Assembly (NCBI GenBank): GCA_026390435.1
Contig: JAPLFY010000141.1
Span: forward strand, 1 to 56,422
Source: Pseudomonadota bacterium
GTDB lineage: Bacteria > Bdellovibrionota_B > Oligoflexia > Oligoflexales > CAIYRB01
DNA: 56,422 bases
Direction of reading: 5' to 3'
Positions within the stretch are counted from its first letter, which is position 1, and every line of letters starts with the position of its first letter. Made by a program: the position numbers and the translations under genes. A model generated the notes under the pieces. It was not told the DNA's origin and made no database searches. It saw nothing but the letters and a program-made list of their open reading frames with translations. Positions 15,001 to 27,000 of the stretch are shown piece after piece.

Positions 15001-18000
15001 GGTGAGGCTTTCGTACGGTGCCCCAGCATTAGTTGAGAACAAACTGCCTGTCCCGTTACCCAAAACTACGCCGTTAGTTTGAAAGCTTGCGGCGCCGGTA
15101 CCGCCGTTAGCGACGATCAGCTGTCCGTCGTTAATGATGGAAGCAGGCAATTTTGGAATATCCGCGACTACCAACGAAGTGCCGTAGGTGACGCGCCCTT
15201 TGGCATCAACAGTAACTTTAGGATAGGTGCCTGCGTTGACACCGCTCGGTGCCAGTGATGGGTTTGGATATACGCCAGTCAGGTCACCACTAGCAGCTCC
15301 TGTAGGTGCCGCGCCAGAGACCCAGCTCAGTGTACCGTAGCCATTCGTGCGTAGCATTTGGCCCGGTACACCATCAGTGCCTGGCAGCGTCCAAACTACC
15401 GAGCCGCCGAGGATATCGGGTGCTTTTAAGGCGAGTGAGTTGGACTGGCCTTTGTCGTTGAGGATGATTTTGCTCGCCGTAGTGCTGTTGCCTTGAATCG
15501 TGACATCACCTGCAATGGTGGTTGTACCCATGCTGGCAGTGCCGGTTGTGTCGATTCGGGTTGCCCCACCGATTAAGGAGTAGCCGTCTATCGTGCCAGT
15601 TGTCATGAGAGAATTTGTCAGTGTTTTATTACTCAGGCCTTCAACCGCGGATTGTGTCACGATCACACCGCTGGTCGGGAATGTGGCAAGGGAGACCATG
15701 CCGGTACCACCGGATGTGGTCGGTAGGATTCCGGTCACGGCTGCTGATTGAGACAAATTAACGGGAGCAAAGTATGGCGTGCCGCCGCCACTTGGTACTA
15801 CCAAGCTTTGGTAGGCAGAGCCAGCAGCCGTCGAGTAGAGGTTGCCGTTGGCATTGCCAACGATGATGCCGTTCGGAGTGAAGCTAGAACTACCAGTACC
15901 GCCGTTGCTAACGCCAAGTATTCCTGAAGTGATCACAGATGCTGGTAAGTTAGGAATGTCGCTGGCAGTTAGAGTAGCACCACTAGTGACGCGGCCTTTA
16001 GCGTCGACTCCAACGCGGAAGTAGGTGCCAGGAGTTACGCCCGTATTGGTTAACGTTGGGCTTGGATACGAGCCAGTTAAGTCACCACTGGCGACTCCGG
16101 TTGGTAGCGCGCCAGAGACCCAGCTCAAGACTCCTGACCCGTTGGTCGTCAGTAGTTGCCCGGTACCGCCAGCAACACTAGGCAGAGTTAAGGTTATTTG
16201 CGAGGTCAGCGAATCTGGCGATTTGATTGCTACGAAATTAGTCGTTCCACTATCGTTTAGAACCAGGCGATTCGCATTAGTGCTATTGCCTTTGATTGTG
16301 ACATCACCAGAGACTGATGCAGCGCCGCTATTAATAGTTCCGGTAGTGTCAATAACTGAGTTGCCGCTAATAAACATTGATCCGTTTATGGTGCCGCCAG
16401 TGATCACTGGTGCAGAGATTGTTTTGTTTCTAAGTGTTTCCACTGCATCTTGAGTCACGATGACCCCAGATGCTGGGAAAGTCGCACTAGACGTTGTGCC
16501 AGTACCACCGGCGCTGCGCGGCAAAATGCCGGTAATTGCCGAATTTTGAGCCAGATTTAATGGGCCGAAGTACGGCGTTCCGCCGTCACTAGGAATGGTT
16601 AGAACTTGGAATGCACTACCGGTTGAAGTGGAGAACAAGTTGCCGGTAATGTTGCCCAGGACGACGCCATTATTAGCAAAGCTTGAGGCACCAGTACCAC
16701 CGTTGCTAACTCCAAGGACTCCTGATTCTATGATCGATGCGGAAAGTTTCGGAATGTCTGAAGCAATAAGGGAAGTACCAGTTGTAACTCGCCCTTTTGT
16801 ATCGACAGTGACCTTGGCGTATTGACCGGCTGAGACCCCGCTTGGAGCAAGGATTGGGTTTGGATAAGATCCAGCTAGGTCGCCGCCGGCACTGCCAGTA
16901 GGTGAGGTCCCGTTACCCCAACTCAGCAGACCACTGCCATCACTGGTCAGAACTTGTCCGGTTGTGCCTACGCTGCTTGGTAATGTGAACGTGATGGGGC
17001 TGGTCACTAAATCAGGTGCCTTCAACGACACTGAGTTAATGGTTCCACGGTCATTTAAGACTAATTTATTGGCCGTCGTTGAATTACCCTGAATGGTGAC
17101 ACTGCCCGCAACTGTGGAAGATCCTGAATTGATCGTGCCCGTTGTATTTATTACAGTGTTACCAGTAATAAGCGAGTTGTTGCCGATGGTTCCCGAATTG
17201 ATTAGCGGCATGTCCAAGGTCTTGTTGCTCAGTGTTTCTACTGCATCACGGGTCGCTATCGTGCCAGCTGTTGGGAATGTGGCATTTGAATTAATCCCAG
17301 TACCACCGGATTTAGCGGGGAGCACTCCGGTTACCGCTGTAGCTTGCGCTAGATTGACAGCGCCAAAAGTTGGGGCAGAACCGTCACTTGGGACAATCAA
17401 ACTTTGATACGGTGCACCAGTCGACGTGGACAGAAGGTTGCCCGCACCGTTGCCGAGAATGACCCCGTTGTTGGTAAAGTTTGTAGTGCCAGTACCGCCA
17501 TTGCTGACGTTAATCCTTCCAGAGGTAATGATTGATGCTGGAAGGTTGGGAATGTCAGCTACTGTTAAGGTGCTACCAAAAGATACGCGACCTTTCGCAT
17601 CAACAGCAACTTTCTGATAGGTACCGGCGTTGACACCAGTTGCCGTCAGTACTGGCGCCGGATAGTTGCCGGTTAAGTCGCCGCCAGCACTCCCGTTAGG
17701 TGCTGCTCCTGTGACCCAGGTGAGTTGCCCTTGGCCATCGGTGGTTAGCAGTTGTCCAATGCCACCGTCGCCGCTTGGTAGCGTCCAGGTAAACGAACTA
17801 GTCAGGGTGTCAGGCGATTTAAGGGCCAGCGAGTTGACCGCGCCTTTGTCCATTAAAACAAGTTTATTTGCATTCGTACCGTTGCCGCCAACCGTCACGT
17901 TACCAGATGCTGTAATCGGTCCTGCGCTGATGGCTCCAGAAGTATTGATGGTAGTGGAGCCGGTGATTACGGATGCGCCACTGATAGTTCCGGCAGTAAT

Positions 18001-21000
18001 AAAAGGGTTATTCAGCGTTTTATTCGTAAGTGTAGCCGATCCAGACTCTGTAACGATGACGCCGCTTAAGGGGAATGTTGCGCTCGAATTTAGCCCTGTA
18101 CCACCACGACTAGATGGCAAGATTCCAGTAACTGCAGATGCCTGTGATAGGTTTATCGAACCGAAGGTTGGTGTGCCACCACCGCTAGGTACGATTAGGC
18201 TTTGGAACGGGGCGCCTGCAGCGGTTGAGTATAGGTTGCCATCGGCATTTCCTATGACCACACCGTTTGGCGCGAAGCTGGTCGAACCCGTACCACCGTT
18301 AGTGACTCCAATGACACCCGACCCAATGATAGAGGCTGGCAAAGTTGGTATGTCGGTAACGGTGATGCTACCGCCCGCCAACACTCGCCCTTTGGTGTCA
18401 ACGCGCAGTTTTGTATATGTTCCAGCGGCTACGCCGGTGCTGCTTAGTATTGGATTCGGGTACTGACCGATCAAGTCACCGCCAGCGACACCTGTGGGTG
18501 CTGCTCCGGAGACCCAGGTCAACACCCCTTGACCATCGGTAGTCAATAGTTGGCCGGAGCTGCCATCGATGCCAGGTAGAGTCCATATAAACGAACCAGA
18601 TAGAGTGTCTGGTGCCCTTAGCGAGATCGAGTTGGTGACTCCTTTATCGTTTAGTACCAGTTTATTTGAGATCGTTCCGTTACCTTGGATCGTTACGTTC
18701 CCAGATACTGTAGTCGCTCCTGCGCTGATTGTGCCCAGGGTATCTATGACCGTCGCCCCAGTGATACGCGACACGCCGTTGATGGTACCGGTGGTGATCA
18801 CCGGCATAGATAGCAACTTGTTAGTAAGAGTCGCAGTTCCAGCTTCCGTCACGATCACACCGGTGCTGGGGAAGGTGGCATTCGAGGTCATGCCGGTACC
18901 ACCGCGTGCTGTTGGCAGTATTCCGGTTACTGCAGTCGGCTGGCCCAGATCTACTGCAGAGAAAGCCGGTGCGCCACCGCCGGCCGGTATCACTAGACTT
19001 TGGTATGCAGATCCGGCAGCGGTTGAAAAAAGATTATTCGACGAATTCCCTAAGATGACACCGTTAGGCGTAAAGCTACCGGTGCCGGTACCGCCGTTAG
19101 TAACATTGAGCGTACCGTAGCTAATCACCGACATTGGTAACGGTGGAATGTCGCTGGCGACTAAACTAGTACCCGCTGTCACTCGACCTTTTTCATCGAC
19201 AGTGACACGGAAATAGGTGCCAGATGGGACCCCGGTGGCTGTTAGCACTGGATTCGGGTAGGCGCCAGTTAAGTCACCACCAGCGCTGCCCGTAGGAGCA
19301 GCCCCGGAAACCCAGCCCAGAGTCCCGGATCCGTTGCTGGTCAGCAGTTGACCATTAGTACCGTTGGCACTCGGCAGAGTCCAGACGATGGAGCCGCTCA
19401 TCTCATCTGGGGCCTTCAGAGCATATGAATTGATTGAGCCGCGATCATTGAGCACCAAGCGGTTTGCGGTGGTGCTGTTTCCTTTGATAACGACATTGCC
19501 AGTGGAAGCTATGCCGTTAGCTCTAATGCTGCCTGTCGTGTCTATCGTAGTTGCGCCACTGATCAGAGATGTACCGGAAATTGTGCCGTCGTTAATTAAA
19601 GGTGCAGTTAATGTTTTCCCGCTCAAAGTTTGGCTAGCCGTGTCGGTGACGACTACGCCTGATGTCGGGAATATGGCCGTTGAATTGACTCCGATACCAC
19701 CACGGTTGGTTGGCAAGATGCCAGTTACAGACTCGGACTGGCTAAGGTCAATCGCACTGAAGTAAGGAGTGCCGCCGTCCGCCGGAACGGTCAAGCTTTG
19801 GAAGCGTCCCCCTGCTGCGGTGGAGCTAAGTGGTCCGTAGGAATTCCCGATGATAACGCCGTTGGTATAAAATGCTGATGCACCGGTACCGCCGTACATG
19901 ACGGGAAGTTGACCGTCATTGATGATGGAAGCTGGTAAACGAGGAATGTTCTCCATCGATAAACTGGCACCTTCGATCACGCGGCCTTTATTGTCGACAG
20001 TGACCTTGGTGTAGATGCCGGCAACGACGCCAGATGGTGCGAGCGTTGGGTTAGGGTACAAACCAGCTAAGTCGCCACTTGCTACGCCAGAAGGTGGCGC
20101 AGACGATACCCAACTCAGCACCCCAGCTCCGTTTGTACTAAGAATATTACCGGAGCCACCATCAGTTCCTGGCAAAACGTAGCCAATCGAAGATGCCAGC
20201 GTATCTGGTGCGCGTAGCGACACGCCAAAGTTCGAACCTTTGTCGTTGAGCACCAATCTATTGGAGTTGGTGTTGTTACCTCGGATGGCAACATTTCCTG
20301 ACACCGATACCGATGCAGCGCTAATGGCGCCAGTAGTGCTGATGGTGGTCGAGCCACCTATGACTGACGCTCCGTTTATGGTGCCAGCTGTGATCACAGG
20401 GCTGATCAATGTTTTATTAGTTAGAGTTTCAGATGCGGTTTGTGTAACTACGACACCGGAACTGGGGAAGGTTGCAGTGGAGTTGAGCCCAATACCACCC
20501 CGATTTGTCGGCAAAATTCCTGTCACAGCAGCGCTTTGAGATAAATTTATGGCCCCAAATGAAGGTGTTCCACCATCGCTCGGAACTACCAAAGTTTGGA
20601 ACGCGGCTCCAGCCCCGGTGGAAAGCAAATTACCGCTATCGTTGCCGAGAATGACTCCGTTATTGGTGAAGCTGGTTGCGCCTGTACCGCCTCTACTTAC
20701 TCCGAAGACCCCGGTCGTAATGTTGACGGTAGAAAGATTAGGAATATCTGCCACCACTAAACTCGTACCTGCGGTAACCCGACCTTTGGCATCTACAGTG
20801 ACTTTAATGTAGCTGCCAGCTTGCACACCCGTTGTGGTCAAAACTGGATTCGGAAAGGCACCCATTAAATCACCGCCAGCGTTGCCACTCGGTGCCGCGC
20901 CCGTAACCCAAGTTAATTCTCCAGAGCCCGTGGTAGTAAGGAGCTGGCCACTGCTACCCTCGGTGGCAGGAAGTGTGAATGTGACTGAGCCATTCAGACT

Positions 21001-24000
21001 GTCGGGCGCCTTAAGAGCCACCGAATTAGTCGTGCCGCGGTCGTTCAACACCAACTTATTAGAATAAGTACCTTGGCCTTGAATCGTTACATTGCCGGCC
21101 AGTGTTGCAGTGCTAGCTTTAACGTAGCCGCTGGTATTGATGTTAGTAGATCCGTTAATCAAGGACGCGCCATTAATCGTGCTTGCAGTAACGATCCCGC
21201 CACTTAGAACTTTGTTAGTTAGTGTGGCAGAGCCTGCTTCTGTGACCACTACACCAGTGACTGGGAAGGTTGCTGATGAATTGATACCGGTACCACCGAG
21301 GGCGGTAGGCAATAATCCCGTTACTGCGGCTGGCTGTGCAAGGTTCAAAGCGCCGAATGTTGGAGTTCCTCCATTTGCTGACACTACGAGAGTTTGGAAT
21401 GGTGACCCGGCAGCAGTTGAGAACAAATTGCCAGTCTGGTTGCCTATGATGACTCCATTACTGGAGAAGTTATTGGTACCAGTACCACCATTGGCGACAG
21501 GGACCATGCCAGATTTGATAATGCTTGCGTCTAATCCAGGAATATCAGACGCATTTAAAGTAGTCCCGGAAACGACACGGCCTTTAGTGTCAACACTCAC
21601 CTTTGGATACGCGCCAGCATATACGCCAGAAGGTGCGAGTTGTGGAAATGGATACGATCCGACCAAGTCCCCAGAAGCGGGACCAGACGGCATCGATCCG
21701 CTAACCCAAGTCATAGCACCTGTACCATCAGACGTTAAAATCTGACCGTTACCACCTACGCTAGAGGGAAGTGTCAAAGTGAGCGAAGCAGGTAGGCTAT
21801 CTGGTGCTTTTAAAGACACAGCATTTGTAGTCCCTCTGTCGTTAAACACTAACGAGTTTGCCTTTGCATTGTCACCTTGAATGGTCACGTTACCTAGCAA
21901 GGTTGCCGACCGAGCTTTGATTGCTCCCGTAGTGTCAATTTCTGTCGATCCAGTGATTAACGCTGTGCCGGCGATCGTGCCATTTGTAATCGTGGGAGCG
22001 AGTAGAGTTTTATTGGTTAAAGTATCGGGGGTGTTTTGCCCTACCAAGGTGTCGGTAGCAGTCGGTAGTGTCAACAAACCCGTATTTCTGATCGCACTTA
22101 TGATTGGGGCTAATAACGTTTTATTTGTTAAAGTAGTAGTGCTGTCTTCAGTAACGATCACGCCAGATGGCGGGAATACAGCAACTGAATTAATTCCCGT
22201 ACCGCCTGATCGAGTCGGCAAAATTCCGGTGATTGCTGCTGACTGGGTCAAGTCTACGGCACCGAAATAAGGTGATCCGCTATCGCTTGGCACAATCAAA
22301 CTTTGAAATGCGGAACCGGCACTAGTGGACGCTAAATTACCGTCAGAGCCACCAACCACCACGCCTTTAGCAGTAAACCCATTTGTCCCGGTACCACCTC
22401 TTGTCACCGGAATGATTCCCGAGCTTATGATGGAGGCTGGCAGGCTTGGGATATCTGAAATAAGCAGGTCAGAGCCGCTAAGTACACGGCCCTTCTCGTC
22501 TACCGAAACCCGGAAGTAAGTGCCTGGTGTGACACCTGTAGGAGCAAGGGTTGGGTTAGGGAAGGAGCCTGTAAGGTCGCCACCGGCCGCACCCGCTGGA
22601 GTAACTCCAGACTGCCAGGTTAGAACGCCAGCACCGTCGGTGGCAAGCATTTGACCAGAGCTGCCAATGGTGTTTGGTAAGGTTAATACGACCGAACTAT
22701 ACAGCGTATCCGGTGCTTTCAGGGAGACCGAATTAGCGGCGCCTTTATCATTGAGCACGAGTTTATTCGCTGTTGTTGCATTGCCGCGAACAGTGACGTC
22801 GCCGACTACTGTTGCGGCACCAGTTTGCACTGTGCCAGTGGTGTTGATTACGGTAGCGCCACCGATGACGGAGTTGCCAGTGATATTACCGCTATTAATA
22901 ACCGGACTAGTCAGTGTTTTATTACTCAATGTGTCAATGGTAGCGCGACCGACTAAAGTGTCGCTGGTCGTCGGTAAAACCAACACCCCGGTATTAGAAA
23001 TCGCACTAATGACAGGGTTAAGTAAGGTTTTATTGCTTAGTGTTTCTGATGCCGTTCTGGTGACTACCGTCCCCGTTGCCGGAAATACAGCGTCTGATTT
23101 GATTCCTGTACCGCCGGCGCTTTGCGGTAGGATGCCCGTGACGGCCGCGCCTTGCGATAAATTGATAGCACCAAATGTAGGCACGCCACCACCGGCAGGA
23201 ATCGTTAAACTTTGATACTCGGTGCCGGCGCCCGTAGAGAATAGGTTTCCTGCATTGTTGCCAAGGATGACACCATTACTTGCAAAGCTCGATGCACCGG
23301 TACCGCCGTTGGCTACAGGCAGCATGCCCGAGCCGATGGTAGATGCTGGCAATTTGGGGATGTCACTGACAGTAAGACTAGTACCATAAATTACCCGACC
23401 TTTTGCATCAACTTGGACTTTTTGATAAGTCCCTGCAGTGACTCCGGTGGCCACGAGTATCGGGTTTGGATAGTAACCAAATAGGTCGCCACCAGCGGCT
23501 CCGGAGGGAGCTGCACCAGTTACCCAGTTTAGTACTCCGTTGCCGTCTGTCGCGAGAATCTGACCGTTGCTACCGCCACCGCTTGGCAGCGTTAAGGTTA
23601 CGGATGCGTCGAGAGTGTCTGGTGCCTTAAGTGACACCGCATTCACGGCCCCTTTATCGTTTAGTATTAAACTGTTGGCAGAAGTGTTGTTACCTTGGAT
23701 TTTCACATTGCCAGTGATAGTTGTTGCACCAGCTTTAATCGTGCCGACAGTGTCGATGCTGGATGCACCGACTATGACCGTGGTGCCAGTAATGGTACCG
23801 TTAGTTAGGATCGGACTTGCTAGGGTTTTATTCGCTAGTGTGTCGGTTGTATTGCGTCCAACTAGAGTATCGTTTGTTGTTGGGAGATTTAGTGTTCCGC
23901 CGTTTACAATGGCGCTAATGACGGGCTCGAATAAAGTCTTGTTGGTTAGAGTGTCTGAGGTATCCCGCCCGACTAATGTGTCGCTAGTCGTGGGCAGAGT

Positions 24001-27000
24001 GAGAACTCCACCATTGGCAATTGTACTGATTGTGGGTTGAATCAGTGTTTTATTTGTAAGAGTTGCAGAAGCAGACTCCGTGACAATGACGCCGGCACTA
24101 GGGAAGGTGGCATTTGAAGTGATACCCGTACCACCAAGAGTTCTGGGTAGAAGTCCAGTGACTGCAGCTGATTGTGCTAAGTCAATCGCGCTGAAGTACG
24201 GCGTCCCTCCGCCACTTGGAATCGTCAAGCTTTGGTAGGCAGTACCTGGTGCTGTAGAGAACAAGTTGCCAGTTGCATTGCCTACTACGACACCGTTAGT
24301 GCTAAAGCTGGAAGATCCCGTACCACCTCGGTTGACGCCGAGTACTCCGCTTCCAATCTGAGAGGCCGGCAAACTTGGTAAGTCTCCAGCGGTCAGACTT
24401 GTCCCCTGCAAGACGCGGCCTTTGTCGTCGACGGCCACTTTGAAGTAGGTGCCAGGACTAACGCCTGTGGCTTTCAAAATAGGATTTGGATAAACACCAG
24501 CAAGATCACCGCCAGCATTGCCGGTAGGAGCGGCGCCAGCCACCCAGCTTAGCATGCCTGCTCCATCAGTCATAAGGAGCTCGCCGCTGTTACCAGTGCT
24601 GCCAGGCAGCGTCAACACGATGGATCCGGTTAAATTATTCGGCGCCTTTAGAGCTACTGAATTATTGGTGCCGCGGTCGTTCAAAACCAGTGCGTTGGCA
24701 GTGGTGCTATTGCCGCGAATGTTGACGTCACCAGTAACTGTGGTCGCCCCGGAGCTGACAGTTCCAGTTGTGTTGATTACCGTGGAACCGCTTATTACGG
24801 CGGCTCCGGTTACCGTGCCACCATTCAATAAGGCATTGGTTAAAGATTTGTTGGTCAGAGTATCAGTGGTGTTGCGGCCTACCAAAGTGTCAGTCGTAGT
24901 TGGCAGCGTCAAAGTGCCAGTATTGGTAATAGAGCTAATTTTTGGTGAAACTAAGGTTTTATTTGAGAGTGTGTCAACACTATCACGAGCCACCACGGTA
25001 TCATTCCCGGTGGGCAGGGTGAGTAATCCGTTATTGGAGATGGAACTAATAACTGGCGTTGTTAGTGTTTTATTACTGAGAGTCGCCGGTGCTGCTTCCG
25101 TGACAACAACGCCGAAGCTCGGGAATACAGCGGTTGACATGACGCCGATACCGCCGCGGCCAGTTGGCAGTATGCCGCTGACGGCAGCTGATTCGGATAG
25201 ATTTAGCGCCCCAAACGAGGGAGCGCCGCCATCGCTTGGAATGGTCAGTGTTTGATAAGCTGTGCCCGTTGTCGTTGATACGAGGCCGCCAGTCACTTTT
25301 CCGATGACGACACCGTTATTGTTAAAGCTGGATGCTCCGGTACCACCGTTAACTACTCCGAGCACACCGCTGCCTATCACTGATGCGTTTAAGCTCGGAA
25401 TGTCGCTAGAAATCAAGGTGCCACCGGCTGTGACTCGCCCTTTCACATCGACAGTGACTTTTTGATAGATGCCCGGGGTTACTCCTGATGGCGCCAAAAT
25501 TGGGTTTGGGTATTGCCCTGCCAAATCGCCGCCTGCATTCCCATTCGGGGCGCTGCCGGTGATCCAGCGCATACTGCCGGCACCATCGGTGGTGAGGACT
25601 TGGCCATCGGCGCCGTCGCTACCGGGCAAGGTATAGGTTACCGATGAGCTGAGCACATCCGGTGCCTTTAAGGCCACCGAATAATTAGTTCCCTTATCGT
25701 TAAAAATTAACTTATTTGCCGTGTCGGCGTTTCCTTTAATGGAAATATTTCCATCAATATTGGTGGTGCCGGCACTCAGCGTTCCGCTAATGTCGATCGT
25801 CGTTTGGCCGATGATCCTGGAATTGCCTGAGACTGTGCCCGAGGTAATCACTGGAGAAATTAAAGTCTTGTTGGTTAAGTTATCGGTTGTGTTACGGCCT
25901 ACCAAAGTATCGGTGCTGGTTGGGAGGCTGAGCGTTCCAACATTAGTAATTGTGCTAATCACCGGGTTAGTGATGGTCTTGTTATTCAAAGTCTCAGTTG
26001 CATCTCGCGTGGCGACGATACCATCAGCCGGGAATGTGGCAGTTGAACTGATACCGATACCGCCCCGTGTCCGCGGCAGTATGCCTGTGGTTGCTGGCAG
26101 TTGGGAAAGGTCGATTGAGCTGAAGGCCGGTGCACTGCCGTCACTTGGAATAGTCAGGCTTTGATAGGCTGCACCCGGTGCAGTTGCGTTGATTCCGTCA
26201 GTGCCGCTCCCAAGTAAAACCCCATTTGGGGTAAGGGAACCAACTCCCGTGCCGCCTCGTGGTACTCCGATGATGCCATTATCGATCTTCGATGCCGGGA
26301 GCGAAGGTATGTCGGCGACGTTTAGTGTGGTGCCGGCACTGATTCGGCCTTTGGCATCAACGGTAACTTTGGAATATTCGCCTGGTTGAACACCGGTAGT
26401 CGTCAGTGTCGGGTTAGGATAAATCCCGGTGAAGTCGCCACCGGCCGCGCCGGTTGGGCTAGCGCCGGATACCCAACTTAGGTTGCCTGATCCATCGGTA
26501 AAGAGTAGCTGATTAGGGGTTCCATCTGCACCCGGCAAAGTCCACGTCACGGGACCAGCGAGGGTCTCTGGAGCTTTGAGTGAAATCGCATTTATTGCAT
26601 TTTTATCCGTCAAAATTAGTTTGCTCGCGGCTCCGCTCGCGGCTTTGATCGTGACGTCGCCAGTGACTGTAGTGCTGCCAGATTTTACCGGTCCGGTTGT
26701 GTCGATCGATGTCGATCCGGTGATTAGTGCTGCACCGCTAATGGTGCCTCCGTTGGTCAGAGGCGACTCTATTGTTTTATTGCGTAGTGTTTCAGTCGCG
26801 TCGCGCGTAGCGACAACGCCAGAGGTCGGAAAGGTTGCCGATGAATTGACGCCAGTACCGCCCAATGAGGTTGGTAGCGTGCCGCTGGTAATGATGGAAG
26901 CTGACAAGCTCGGTATGTCCACCGGTGACAGGGTGGTACCCGAGGTCACGCGGCCCTGCGCGTCTGTGCTTATTTTAGTGTAGCCGCCCGGGACGCCCGT

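Noticed and set aside
293-26983. Dozens of plus-strand frames of 60-266 codons within the first 27 kb
   Set aside because: They lie almost all in one antisense frame of the giant gene, share its ~798-bp periodicity and lack ribosome sites; their V/P/L-rich products are mirror images of the repeat codons.
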